DNA of 64,000 nt from Fibrobacter sp. UWB5 (GTDB lineage: Bacteria > Fibrobacterota > Fibrobacteria > Fibrobacterales > Fibrobacteraceae), in assembly GCF_002210295.1 (NCBI RefSeq), contig NZ_MWQH01000004.1:62001-126000 (forward strand), read 5' to 3'. Positions 53,702 through 62,916 of the stretch are shown piece by piece. The position numbers and the translations under genes are program-made. The notes beneath the pieces are model-generated. The model did no database searches, was not told where the DNA came from, and worked only from the letters and a program-made list of their open reading frames with translations. Position 1 is the stretch's first letter, and each line of letters starts with the position of its first letter.

Positions 53702-55861
53702 TTACTTGACAGAAACCTTGCTGAGCTTGTTGCCAACGCGAACCATGTAGAGTCCCTTGCTCGGGACGGACACGGCAGCGTTGCCAAAGATAGCCTTGCC
53801 AGAAGCAACCAGCTTACCCTGCATGTTGAACACAGCGATGTTGGAGCCAGCCTTGGCGCCTTCAACAGAGATGTTCATACCGGCAACGGTAATCTTTGCT
53901 GCGGCCGGAGCTGCAACAGCCTGGATGCCAGTCTTCGGCGTGTCAGAAATCTTGATGCCAGTAATCTTTTCCGGATCAACAACGTTGCCGCTAGCATCGA
54001 GGAATTCAACAGCCTTGATAGAGAGTTCGCCAATGCCGCCCTTAGCGTCCTTGACTTCCCACTTGATACCGGTAACACCCTTAAGAATCTGGGAGCCTTC
54101 CGGAGCCTTAGCCTGGTCGACCCAAGAAAGGATGTTGATCAAACTATCCGGATTCGGAGAAGAGCAGCTCTTGTCACGACCGAGGAAGCCCATATCGCAA
54201 GGAGTCAGATCGTAAGTCGTAGCGACATAGTCACCGCTCACAGGAACGTAGATACCCGGTTCTGCACCAGCTTCGCCCGTGAATTCGTTAAGGATTGCCA
54301 TACGGATCGGGCCAGAAGCCTTCATCGTCACGCGGAGAGACTTGATGTTGAGCTTGGTAAAGTCAACACCCTTCTTGTCGTTAGAAAGGAAGGACATGGC
54401 GATACCGGCAGACGGATACTTGAGGAGGCCTGCATCAGCCTTTTCCTGAGTCCATTCCGGTTCCGGACCGATTTCCATGGAAGCTTCAGCGTAGATAGCG
54501 CCATCCTTCAGATAGAGCGGAGAAGAGCCAGAGTCCGGAACCATCTTGGTACCGATACCAAGCTTGTCGTGGTAGGCGCCCCAGTTCCAGAAGCCGGAGA
54601 GACCAACAGTAGAATCGCGAGAAGCCATCTGCTGACCTTCGATGTCGGAAACAGACGGAGCCTTGGTCGGATCCGGAGTGAACTTTTCAAAGCCAGTCGT
54701 ATTATAGAGGTTAGGCATGTTACCAGTCAAGAGGAGGAGGTAGAGCATGTTCAAAGTAGCCGGATAGTACTTTTCTCCTTCGACAGAGCCTTCACCGCAA
54801 CCCTGAGCGGTAGTGCAGCTCTTCTTTTCCTTAAGAACTCTGTAAACGGTGCCGAGATAGGACTTTGCTTCGTCGCTAGAAATAGAGGACGTTGCAAGGC
54901 CGAGACCGCCGGAGAAAGTAGAAGAAACAAAGTTACGCTTCACACTTATATCGGCTTCATAAGAGTTGCTCTTATAAGCATAGCCAGAGTTCACACCGCT
55001 AGCGGTATGAGTAGACGGAATGAGCCAATCAACGACTTTCTTGTTGAAAGCCTGAGCCTTGGTATCGCCGTACCAGTAATAAGCCCAAGCCATACGCCAC
55101 GGAGTACGGGCGGCGTCATCGTAGAAACCGATATCGTTAGAAACGGCTGCAGATGTCAAAATCGGCTTGTGGGAGTTCCAGTCGCACCAGTCCGGAACAA
55201 GACCAGTCTTGGAATCCTGGCAACCGTTCAAGTCCGTATAAGCCTGGGAGATGACGCTAGACCAAGAACCGCCAGCAACATCCTGGAAGAGCTGGAAGTT
55301 GGCAGTCGTTGCATAGCTCGGGTTGAAACCGTCATTCCACTGGTTACCCGGCTTAATCTTGTTGCTAGCGATATCGTTGGAAGCAATCCAAGAAATGAGG
55401 GACTTGCCTGCAGAGAGGTAAGAAGCATCATTCCACTGCTTGGAAGCCATCACGAGAGCGAGAGCGGCATCGAAGTCAGCATCAGAAGCAGTACCGGTGC
55501 CACCACTGCAACCGATACGCCAGTTCATACCGCCGCCATTGACGCTGTTGCCCGTCCAAGTCTTATAAAGATTTTTGAAAACATCTTGATCATCCATGTA
55601 GACGGTAATCAACATACCATATGCAATAGCTTCGGAAACGGTAGAACACGTTCCTTCCGGAGCGAGCACCCAACCATTGCTAGCCTGGTACCAAGCCTGT
55701 TTCCACAGCTTGTAATGTTCCTTGATCATGTCCGTATCGGCATATTCAATAGTCGTGCCGTGGGGATGTTTCATGTTCTGCGGGAACGGGTATTGACCCG
55801 CATAGGCAGCGGCGGCCGTAAGGGCAAGCGCACCAGCAGCGATTTTGAAAGTGTTCTTCAT
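53702..55861 (-). CDS. glycoside hydrolase family 8 cellulase with C-terminal carbohydrate-binding-like and sorting-like domains
   Basis: 719 aa. Signal peptide MKNTFKIAAGALALTAAAAYA. GH8 motifs: predicted acid Glu77 in TVSEAIAYGML, and TASDADFDAALAL near residues 124-136; then WCDWNSHKPIL. These enzymes cut beta-1,4-glucans such as cellulose, lichenan or chitosan with inversion. From about residue 470 a jelly-roll-like domain (GIAMSFLSNDKKGVDFTKL, SLRVTMKASGPIRMAIL) resembles the domain of the lipoprotein at 30754. The last 60 residues (AAAKITVAGMNISVEGAKAG, then GLYMVRVGNKLSKVSVK) are the sorting-like domain. AAGGAATA precedes the ATG; no partner genes adjoin it. Confidence 0.92.
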   Translation of the reverse strand: MKNTFKIAAGALALTAAAAYAGQYPFPQNMKHPHGTTIEYADTDMIKEHYKLWKQAWYQASNGWVLAPEGTCSTVSEAIAYGMLITVYMDDQDVFKNLYKTWTGNSVNGGGMNWRIGCSGGTGTASDADFDAALALVMASKQWNDASYLSAGKSLISWIASNDIASNKIKPGNQWNDGFNPSYATTANFQLFQDVAGGSWSSVISQAYTDLNGCQDSKTGLVPDWCDWNSHKPILTSAAVSNDIGFYDDAARTPWRMAWAYYWYGDTKAQAFNKKVVDWLIPSTHTASGVNSGYAYKSNSYEADISVKRNFVSSTFSGGLGLATSSISSDEAKSYLGTVYRVLKEKKSCTTAQGCGEGSVEGEKYYPATLNMLYLLLLTGNMPNLYNTTGFEKFTPDPTKAPSVSDIEGQQMASRDSTVGLSGFWNWGAYHDKLGIGTKMVPDSGSSPLYLKDGAIYAEASMEIGPEPEWTQEKADAGLLKYPSAGIAMSFLSNDKKGVDFTKLNIKSLRVTMKASGPIRMAILNEFTGEAGAEPGIYVPVSGDYVATTYDLTPCDMGFLGRDKSCSSPNPDSLINILSWVDQAKAPEGSQILKGVTGIKWEVKDAKGGIGELSIKAVEFLDASGNVVDPEKITGIKISDTPKTGIQAVAAPAAAKITVAGMNISVEGAKAGSNIAVFNMQGKLVASGKAIFGNAAVSVPSKGLYMVRVGNKLSKVSVK

Positions 55862-56039
55862 AATTATTCCTTATTGATGACTTTTACACCCACTCTTAAA
55901 TATAAAATAGAGACCTTTTTTGGGAAAGGTTTCAATTGTAATAATTCAGTTGCAAAAGTGGCGTTTTTACGTAAATTTCTAGGAATCTAGTGATTTTGTT
56001 CACACCCCGAATTTCACTTTTTGTTCGCAAAACGTTCTC

Positions 56040-56064
56040 AAAAAATTGTGGGAATTTACGTCCC
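56040..56064 (-). terminator. weak terminator of the five-gene operon
   Basis: GGGA (56050-56053) pairs TCCC (56061-56064); a short run of T follows on the minus strand. Only four pairs, so uncertain. Confidence 0.35.
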
Positions 56065-56084
56065 GACAAAATGTTAACAGCAAG

Positions 56085-57254
56085 TTACTTTGCAGAATTC
56101 TGCTGCAACTTGGCTTTTGCCTTCTTGCGACGCCAAACTTTGAACTCGCTATACAGCGTACTGACCGTATAGATGAATATCAAAAGCAGGATTGTATTCT
56201 TAGGTTGGTTCAAGTTGCAAATACCCCAGGCAATCGTGATGATGGGCAAATGAATCAGGTACGGGTAGAACGAAGCACGGCCGATTTTGCGGACAATGCC
56301 AATGCAGAAGAACTTCGCGACAAAACCCTTGCCGGTCAGAAGCGAAACCAGGAAAAGGCCGTACAATAAAATCGGGAGCGAATGATGGAAGAAATAATTG
56401 AAGCCAGGATTCAGTTCCGGACGCATCAGGAAGAGACTGCCGTAAATAGCGGCGAGCATGACAAATTGCGCAATACCGCTTGCAAAGTTTCGCTTGAGAA
56501 AGTCGAAATGGCCTTCTTTGAAGAGCCTGAAAAGCACCATGCCAAACAGGTATTCAAAAATACGGACAGGAGCAAAGATATGGAAGAAACGGTACTTGGC
56601 ATCGTAGCTTTCGAACCAAAGGTTGTCGGAAAGGCCAAAGAAGGTTGCCCAGAGAATGCCCGGAATGAAGAGCGTTCCGAAAAGCACCCAGAGCGTGCGA
56701 TTGCTTTGCTTGAATAGCCAGCGGCTAAACCAGGGAGTCACCGCGTAGCATACGAAGAAACTCGTCAGCGACCACGACGGTTCATTCAGTTTCATGCCCA
56801 AATCGGGCACAATGGACCAAGTAAGCGTGATATGCAAAAGGAGGCTTCGCCACGGGTGGGTCATTTTTGCAAGGCCGGCGGCAAAGCAGTCGCCGATTTC
56901 AGAGAGTCCGGGCAGGTGCGTGTAACCGCTGAACTTGAAGACGAGCACCAGGAACATGAGGATGGTCATGAAGAAGTGCAGGCGGTAAAGCTTGGAGATG
57001 CGGGCGAACATGAAGGGGATTACAGGAATACGGCGTTCCGGATCGCTAAACTTGCTCGCGAAAAGAAAACCGGCGAGCACGTAGAAGATGCCGGCGGCAA
57101 AGGCGGGCGCATTAATGATAGGCATGATCCACTTGTAGTCGGCCATGTAATTGAGGGCCGAAGAGGAACCCAAGTGCAGCATCACGATGTTAATGCTTGC
57201 GAGGAGTCGAAGGCCGTCAAGAGCCGGGAAATAATTCGGTTTTGCAGGAGTCAT
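56085..57254 (-). CDS. acyltransferase 3 family membrane protein
   Basis: 389 aa, about ten membrane segments. Start FPALDGLRLLASINIVMLHLG carries the family's early R and H residues, and FYVLAGFLFASKF and LTSFFVCYAVTPW follow. These proteins O-acylate sugars, lipids or peptidoglycan at the inner membrane. It begins eight bases after the CNNM/CBS gene and is the last gene of the operon from 62417. Substrate unknown; glycan modification is inferred from the family. Confidence 0.88.
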   Translation of the reverse strand: MTPAKPNYFPALDGLRLLASINIVMLHLGSSSALNYMADYKWIMPIINAPAFAAGIFYVLAGFLFASKFSDPERRIPVIPFMFARISKLYRLHFFMTILMFLVLVFKFSGYTHLPGLSEIGDCFAAGLAKMTHPWRSLLLHITLTWSIVPDLGMKLNEPSWSLTSFFVCYAVTPWFSRWLFKQSNRTLWVLFGTLFIPGILWATFFGLSDNLWFESYDAKYRFFHIFAPVRIFEYLFGMVLFRLFKEGHFDFLKRNFASGIAQFVMLAAIYGSLFLMRPELNPGFNYFFHHSLPILLYGLFLVSLLTGKGFVAKFFCIGIVRKIGRASFYPYLIHLPIITIAWGICNLNQPKNTILLLIFIYTVSTLYSEFKVWRRKKAKAKLQQNSAK

Positions 57255-57262
57255 AGCGGAAT

Positions 57263-58336
57263 CTATTTTTCAAGGTCCTTTTGCATTTTGCTTTGTTGGC
57301 GGATGCGGGCAAGGGCTTTGGAGCGGCGGCGGGCGGTTTCTTGGAGGTCGATGGCTTCGTCGTATTCGTCGACGATTTCGCGGCCGAGGATTTCTTCGAG
57401 GACGTCTTCGAGGCTGACGATGCCGGCAATGGCGCCCCATTCGTCGACAACGCCCACGATATGCCCGCGCTGTTTCAAGAAGCGGAGCAAAAGTTTGTCT
57501 AACGTAAGACTGTCGGGAATGAGCTGCAGCGGGCGCATCATCTGACGGAGCTTGACATCGCGCATGCCTTCGGCAAGCTTGTTGTAGGCGTCGCGGCGAA
57601 GCACAATCCCGATCCAGTTATCCTTTTCTTTTTCGTAAAGCGGTACGCGGGAGAACGGCCAATTGCCGCGTTCATCGAGAGTCTCGCCGATAGAAGAATC
57701 GGCCTTGAGCGAAAACACCACTTGACGCGGCGTCATCACTTTACGCACCGGCACCGACTTTAGGGCCAGAATGTTCTTGATGACCACAGACTGCTGGCGG
57801 TCAATGACGTCTTCGCGGAGCCCGAGACTTACCAAGCTGTTGATGTCATCGATACTCACGTCTTTCTTGTCTTCTTTTTCGCGAGTCCAGTGCTTGGTAA
57901 GCGTGAGGCAAAGCCAGATGATGCCTGTCCACGAAAGGACTATCGTGATGTAATAGAAAGGCACCGCGACCAAGGGGGCCGCAATTTTTGCCTGCTTGAC
58001 GCCCAAGGTTTTCGGCGTAATTTCGCCAAACAGGAGAATGAGCACGGTGAGAATAATCGGGAGCGACACCTGCCCGAGGGGCGGCAAATTCTTGACCGCA
58101 AGGGCCGTAGCAAGCGATGCGCCCACGGTGTTTGCAATCGTATTCACCACCAGCACCGAGGCGATGTAGCGATCAATATTTTCCTTGACGTGCACAATGT
58201 AGCGGGCGGTAAACTTTTTCTGCTTTTGCAGTTGCTCGATGGTTGCGGGCGGCATGCTGTAAAATGACGCTTCTGTCACCGAACAGAACGCCGAGATGGC
58301 AAGGCAACCTAGAACCGTAAGGACGATATAAAACAT
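57263..58336 (-). CDS. CNNM/CorC-family protein with DUF21 and CBS domains
   Basis: 357 aa. The N-terminal DUF21 membrane domain (three or four helices, SAFCSVTEASFYSMPP, LLFGEITPKTLGVK) is followed by a CBS pair at about 200-325 (VRKVMTPRQVVFSL, HIVGVVDEWGAIAGIVSLEDVLEEI). Family members are linked to Mg/Co efflux or ion homeostasis. It lacks the C-terminal CorC_HlyC domain and ends in a charged helix. Its ATG overlaps the last base of the sppA stop. Confidence 0.9.
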   Translation of the reverse strand: MFYIVLTVLGCLAISAFCSVTEASFYSMPPATIEQLQKQKKFTARYIVHVKENIDRYIASVLVVNTIANTVGASLATALAVKNLPPLGQVSLPIILTVLILLFGEITPKTLGVKQAKIAAPLVAVPFYYITIVLSWTGIIWLCLTLTKHWTREKEDKKDVSIDDINSLVSLGLREDVIDRQQSVVIKNILALKSVPVRKVMTPRQVVFSLKADSSIGETLDERGNWPFSRVPLYEKEKDNWIGIVLRRDAYNKLAEGMRDVKLRQMMRPLQLIPDSLTLDKLLLRFLKQRGHIVGVVDEWGAIAGIVSLEDVLEEILGREIVDEYDEAIDLQETARRRSKALARIRQQSKMQKDLEK

Positions 58337-60681
58337 TATTCAATACCTAACAAAGCCGGCTCAAAAAGCGCGGGCTCGACCGCCCAAAGTTGCGGGCGGC
58401 TCAAGTCATAAATGTATTCGGTCCAGTCGGAAAGCTGGTAAAGCATCTTGGAGCCCGGCGTCGGGAGCGTGAGCGAATGGCCGGAGCCGAGCACTTGCAA
58501 ATCGACGTCGGTGTTTTCGCCGATGTCGGCAAGTTGCTTGGCGACGGCGATGGCGTCGTCGATTCCGCCGAGGCCGTGCACGAGTCCTGCGGCAAGCGCC
58601 TTGATGCCGATCATGACGCGGCCGCCACCGTAGGCGGTATCGACGGTCGCCTGCGGGATTCCCATAGCTTTAGAAACGACTCCAGTAAAGCGGTCGTAGA
58701 ATTCATCCATGTACGCCTGCAAGGCGGCCTTTTCGCGGTCCGTCCAGGCGCGCGTAAAGGTCGTCGCGTCTGCATATTCGTGCGTCTTGACAGTTTCGGC
58801 CTTGAGCCCGATTTTGTCCATGAGGCCAGAGGCGTCGATTTTACCGCCATAGATACCTATGCTACCCACAATGGCCATCGGTTCTGCAAGAATCTTGTCG
58901 CCGGCGCAGGCGATGTAGTAACCGCCCGAGGCCCCCATGTAGCCGATGCTAGAGACCACCGGAATGCCGATTTCACTGATATTGCGAAGCGCTGCCCAAA
59001 TCTTGTCAGAAGCGATGGCAGAGCCACCCGGCGAAGAAATGCGTACGATCAAGGCCTCGGCACCGGTCGAAGGCAATTTGCGGATTGATTCAAGCACCGA
59101 GCGTTCCATGCGGGAATCGATGGTACCGTCAATATTCAAGAGGGCAATCTTTGCTCGCGGAGCCCAGCTTTCGTTGAAAATCTTCTTGTCCGTGGGCGAC
59201 CATGTGCGGAACGCCGCATTCGGGTAGTCGATATCGAAGAAAGTCTTTAACGCGTAAGAAGGCACTTGATCCAAGTAAAGCAAGGTGTCTACAAGGCCCG
59301 CGCGTTTTGCCGCAGACGCCGTCACCAAAGGCTCGCCCGCCAAGGAATCCAAGTGCTTGTAGGCTTTTTCGGACGACATTTGCGGACCTACGCCGCGCAT
59401 GGAAATGTAGGTTTGCAAAGCGGTCCACAAATCATGATACAGCGTGTCGAAATTGGAGCGTGCCTCTGCCGACATGGAGTCTGCCACGTAGGGTTCTACA
59501 GCGGACTTGTACGCCCCATGACGTAAGAATTCCGCCTTCACGCCCAGTTTGTCAAACAGACCCTTATAGAAAAGAATGTTCCCGCCGAGACCGCGCCAGT
59601 TCATGTGAGCAGAAGGTTCCACTGCAATACGGTCCACATGCGCAGACGCCAACAACACAGCGGGGCGAATGTCATCCATGTAGGCGACCACCTTGCTTCC
59701 GCGGGCCTTGAGTTTTTTGACGTAGCGGTCGATTTCGCTCGAGACGCCGATGTTACCCTTGTAGCCCGAAAAGTCCAGAATCACGAGGCCACAGGCCGGA
59801 TCGCGCAACATATGTTCGAACAGGTTGCGCACATGCCAAATGCAAATGGAACTCTTGCGGAAGAACGAGAATTCGTCTTCGGTTTCAGAGATTTGCATAT
59901 CGAGCGGCACACGAATGATTTGCGCGCTCAAAGAGGCGTTCGGGTTGCGGGCACTATGATAGCCCCATGCGCCACCTTTGGGCAGAAGATCGTCGTACAC
60001 ATGCAAGGCCACATTGTTGTAGCCGCCAAAACTGGTAGAGAACGTAAGGCGATATTCGTCATCGCCATGCAACGGCATGCGGAATCCCCAACGGACGCCG
60101 TAAAGGCCGAGTTCAAAAAGCAAGCGGTGGTCTTCGAAATCTTCGACGTCGTAACTCACGCTGAAGAGAGGGCCGAGGCGCAAAGTTGCACCCAAGTTCT
60201 GTACGCGTTCGGGCGCTTGCGGGCCGGCGTAAAGCACGTTATCGCAGGAATAGCCGAGCGAAACGAACGAAAGCGGGCGAATCATGAGGCCCAAATCCAC
60301 GCTCCATTCCGTACCCGTAAATTCTGCAGTGCGGATGGCGTTAACGCGTTCGCCCACAAAAATCGTGCGGTTCCAGAGGGCGTTGCCGTGTGTGAGGCTC
60401 CAGCGAGAAAAATCAAGATGGTGCGGGCCCTGGGTATATTCAAAACCGGCCGCCCAATGTTCTAAATTACCGCCAACGCGAAAATCCTTGATGGACTTGT
60501 CATAATCGTAGCTAATGAGCGCGCCCTTGGAATCAAAGGCGGCAAGGCCGGCCGGGTTGCCCCAAATGCCGTGTTCATTTTCGAGCGATACAAAATCAGA
60601 CTCGCCGGGAATATAGGCAAGGGCATACGCTGCGCAGAACAAAAAAAGCGCCGGTACAAACTTATTTTGCATCAATTTCAT
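58336..60681 (-). CDS. signal peptide peptidase SppA fused to an N-terminal outer-membrane barrel-like domain
   Basis: 781 aa from the ATG at 60681 (GGGGAG about six bases upstream). After the signal peptide, GIWGNPAGLAAFDSKGAL is the start of PorV/UPF0164-like barrels, and about 240 residues of amphipathic strands follow (AAGFEYTQGPHHLDFS, WSVDLGLMIRPLSFVSLGY, YRLTFSTSFGGYNNVALHVY). Then comes a tandem S49 peptidase: Lys392 in RHGAYKSAVEPY and Ser585 in GASGGYYIACAG form the Ser/Lys dyad, 193 residues apart as in E. coli SppA (about 200). The usual SppA is anchored in the inner membrane by one helix; here the predicted barrel would place it at the outer membrane. Overlaps the oxidoreductase gene by 20 bases. 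Confidence 0.88.
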   Translation of the reverse strand: MKLMQNKFVPALFLFCAAYALAYIPGESDFVSLENEHGIWGNPAGLAAFDSKGALISYDYDKSIKDFRVGGNLEHWAAGFEYTQGPHHLDFSRWSLTHGNALWNRTIFVGERVNAIRTAEFTGTEWSVDLGLMIRPLSFVSLGYSCDNVLYAGPQAPERVQNLGATLRLGPLFSVSYDVEDFEDHRLLFELGLYGVRWGFRMPLHGDDEYRLTFSTSFGGYNNVALHVYDDLLPKGGAWGYHSARNPNASLSAQIIRVPLDMQISETEDEFSFFRKSSICIWHVRNLFEHMLRDPACGLVILDFSGYKGNIGVSSEIDRYVKKLKARGSKVVAYMDDIRPAVLLASAHVDRIAVEPSAHMNWRGLGGNILFYKGLFDKLGVKAEFLRHGAYKSAVEPYVADSMSAEARSNFDTLYHDLWTALQTYISMRGVGPQMSSEKAYKHLDSLAGEPLVTASAAKRAGLVDTLLYLDQVPSYALKTFFDIDYPNAAFRTWSPTDKKIFNESWAPRAKIALLNIDGTIDSRMERSVLESIRKLPSTGAEALIVRISSPGGSAIASDKIWAALRNISEIGIPVVSSIGYMGASGGYYIACAGDKILAEPMAIVGSIGIYGGKIDASGLMDKIGLKAETVKTHEYADATTFTRAWTDREKAALQAYMDEFYDRFTGVVSKAMGIPQATVDTAYGGGRVMIGIKALAAGLVHGLGGIDDAIAVAKQLADIGENTDVDLQVLGSGHSLTLPTPGSKMLYQLSDWTEYIYDLSRPQLWAVEPALFEPALLGIE

Positions 60682-61609
60682 TCGCTCTCCCCTTTTTGAA
60701 CATTTCACCAATCAAAGAAACCAGTACGACCGCATAGCAGGCGTCGTAAAAGCCTCTATACCAATCGTAGTCAGGATCTTTATTTTGCGCCGTTTTCTTA
60801 TAAGAGCTTAAATAATTTAGAAAAGCCTCGTGTTCCTTTTGTAGCGCATACGCCGGATTGCCTTGGCGATAGGCCCCCAAATCCAGCTTGACCGAGCGAG
60901 CGCCCATCGAAATTTCTACCGTGCGACTGTCGCAGGCGCAATTACGGTCGGCAATAAATTCCGCTGTTATCGTACTGAAGTCATAGACGGCATGAACGCG
61001 GTCATCCGACAATTCCTCGCATTGAAGCGACCTGTACATCATGGCGTTTTTGTCGACAAAGAGACAAAGCAGGTCCATGTCGTGGATCATCAGATCGTAT
61101 TCCACGGAAACATCGCGGTTGCGCGGCGAAAAACCGTGCGTTCGCGTAAACTTGAACCTAACCGGAAAAACATCTTGTTTCTGGAGAAACCAGGATTTTA
61201 AGCAATCCTGCATTTCCTTGCAGAAGTCGGTCTTTGCAAATTCTTCGATGGCCGGGTTGTAGCGTTCCGAATGCCCGACAAAGACAAACGCGTTACGCTT
61301 CAAGGCTTTTTTCTGGTACTCCAGGGCATCCTCCCCAGATACCGACACCGGTTTTTCCACAAGCACCGGGAGCTTCATCTTGATGCATTTTTTGACGTAT
61401 TCGTCGTGCGTTACGGCAGGAGATGCAACGACGGCAAAATCGGGAGCCAGTTCGCCGGTTTTAATTCGTTTGAACAAGGCTGCAGCCTCGGCCGAAGTGT
61501 CGGCGACTCCGATAAATTCAACGCCATCTTCTTCGAACAGCCTCTTGTGCCGCTGCCCCATGGTTCCGTTGCCGATCAGGACTGCCTTATAAGAACATGT
61601 ATTTTGCAT
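60662..61609 (-). CDS. Gfo/Idh/MocA-family oxidoreductase
   Basis: 315 aa, NAD(P)-dependent. Rossmann start LIGNGTMGQRHKRLF, DFAVVASPAVTHDEY and the catalytic VEKPVS (Lys86), then FVGHSERYNPAIEEF and YDLMIHDMDLL. Members act on sugars, inositols or nucleotide-sugars. Operon with the barrel protein (23-base overlap) and SppA. The substrate cannot be told; a role in lipopolysaccharide sugar synthesis is possible because of the neighbours. Confidence 0.88.
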   Translation of the reverse strand: MQNTCSYKAVLIGNGTMGQRHKRLFEEDGVEFIGVADTSAEAAALFKRIKTGELAPDFAVVASPAVTHDEYVKKCIKMKLPVLVEKPVSVSGEDALEYQKKALKRNAFVFVGHSERYNPAIEEFAKTDFCKEMQDCLKSWFLQKQDVFPVRFKFTRTHGFSPRNRDVSVEYDLMIHDMDLLCLFVDKNAMMYRSLQCEELSDDRVHAVYDFSTITAEFIADRNCACDSRTVEISMGARSVKLDLGAYRQGNPAYALQKEHEAFLNYLSSYKKTAQNKDPDYDWYRGFYDACYAVVLVSLIGEMFKKGRANEIDAK

Positions 61610-62417
61610 AGAGTCCTAATGTGTGGCCGGTTTCCATTCCAAACAGGTAGCCGCGATTCATTTCGTAAAACAAAGCGATTCCTAAAGAATTCTTGAACAC
61701 GGCAAAATAGCGGGCGGCATCGACGCGCATTCTAAAACCCTGGTCCAGGTCATCCATTTTGCGATACGGCTTTTGCATGTTCAGGTTTTCGGATTCCTGA
61801 ATGCGCCAGCGGTACAAGAAAACATAATCGAATTTCCAGCCAGAATAATCGTCGCGGTCCCAGAGGAGTTTCCACGAGATGGAGCCCTTTACGCCCAGCT
61901 CATCGCCCGGCTGATAATTCTGTTTTTCGAGAAATGTATAGTATTCTAGCGCGGCCCCGAGCGTCATGTTTCGGGAAAATTCGTAAAGGCCGAAGGGCGA
62001 AACGCCCAAGCGATAGAACCGATTGACTTGCGAGCCGTCGCGAGGTGGAAGCCGCCAGTTGAAATCCACCCCGAAAAACGGGAACGGGCGAGCCTTTACG
62101 CCTAGGTAAGATTCATTCAGGCCGTTGACATGCAAGTCTAGCGCCTCGTGAACCTGATCATGGAATTGCGTTTCCCACTGGTAGCTGACCATGCGGTAAG
62201 AAAAGTCGCCGTATACGCTAAAGCAATGGCAAGGAGCGAACTCCCCCACTACATTCAGGTCTGCGCTGTAAACATCGTCGCGGAGCTCGGCAAGGCCGCC
62301 AAACAAGGCATAGCTTTCGGGGGCACGCACCGGCAAAATCGATTCGCGGGCATGGCCAAAAAGCGCCAAGACAAGAACACAAAAGGGAATTATTCTTAAA
62401 GAAAGATATCGTTTCAC
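61587..62417 (-). CDS. outer-membrane protein of unknown family, first gene of a five-gene operon
   Basis: 276 aa if it starts at GTG 62417, which gives the signal peptide VKRYLSLRIIPFCVLVLALF ending near GHA; a TTG at 62450 with AGGA next to it is the alternative. The mature part is strand-rich (GVKARPFPFFGVDFNWRLPP, LGVSPFGLYEFSRNMTLGAA, GWKFDYVFLYRWR) and ends LGLYAKYMFL, consistent with a barrel. It overlaps the oxidoreductase gene by 23 bases. No recognised family; divergent from the cytidylyltransferase gene. Confidence 0.75.
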   Translation of the reverse strand: MKRYLSLRIIPFCVLVLALFGHARESILPVRAPESYALFGGLAELRDDVYSADLNVVGEFAPCHCFSVYGDFSYRMVSYQWETQFHDQVHEALDLHVNGLNESYLGVKARPFPFFGVDFNWRLPPRDGSQVNRFYRLGVSPFGLYEFSRNMTLGAALEYYTFLEKQNYQPGDELGVKGSISWKLLWDRDDYSGWKFDYVFLYRWRIQESENLNMQKPYRKMDDLDQGFRMRVDAARYFAVFKNSLGIALFYEMNRGYLFGMETGHTLGLYAKYMFL

Positions 62418-62468
62418 AGCTAGATGACTACAATTTAACAAAAAAGACAATCCTGCAGGCTTGGTTGG

Positions 62469-62497
62469 TTGGAAATTCCATAACGATTATCTATATT
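62469..62497 (+). promoter_or_regulatory. candidate promoter of the cytidylyltransferase gene
   Basis: TTGGAA, 17 nt, TATATT. Predicted start lies only about four bases before the ATG at 62508; the AGGG would be upstream of it. Confidence 0.5.
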
Positions 62498-62507
62498 AGG
62501 GCTCATC

Positions 62508-62906
62508 ATGAAGAAGATAATCACATACGGTACTTTTGACCTTTTACATTACGGACATATTAACCTTCTGAAGCGCGCCAAGGCTTTAGGCGATTATCTT
62601 ATTGTAGCCCTTTCCACTGACGAATTCAACTGGAACCAAAAGCAGAAAAAATGCTACTTCAGTTACGAGAAGCGTAAACAGCTCCTGGAAGCCGTGCGCT
62701 ACGTGGACCTCGTGATTCCCGAAGAAAGTTGGGACCAGAAGAAAACGGACGTCAAGGAATACCACGTAGATACTTTTGTGATGGGCGACGACTGGAAAGG
62801 AAAATTCGATTTCCTTAAAGATTCCTGCGAGGTGGTTTATTTGCCCCGCACGCCGGAAATCAGCACGACCCAAATCAAAAAAGATCTGGAAACTTTAAAG
62901 AAATAG
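62508..62906 (+). CDS. cytidylyltransferase, TagD-like (glycerol-3-phosphate cytidylyltransferase)
   Basis: 132 aa. Joins CTP to glycerol-3-phosphate to form CDP-glycerol in the best-known members. Motifs [11 protein letters not shown] (HxGH at 14-17) and the RTPEIST form of RTEGIST near residue 113 are present; length is typical. In Gram-negative bacteria related enzymes make CDP-linked precursors for lipopolysaccharide or capsule. Ten bases separate it from the CotH-like lipoprotein gene, so they form a unit. Other CDP-alcohol products are possible. Confidence 0.9.
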   Translation: MKKIITYGTFDLLHYGHINLLKRAKALGDYLIVALSTDEFNWNQKQKKCYFSYEKRKQLLEAVRYVDLVIPEESWDQKKTDVKEYHVDTFVMGDDWKGKFDFLKDSCEVVYLPRTPEISTTQIKKDLETLKK

Positions 62907-62916
62907 TAGACTTACA

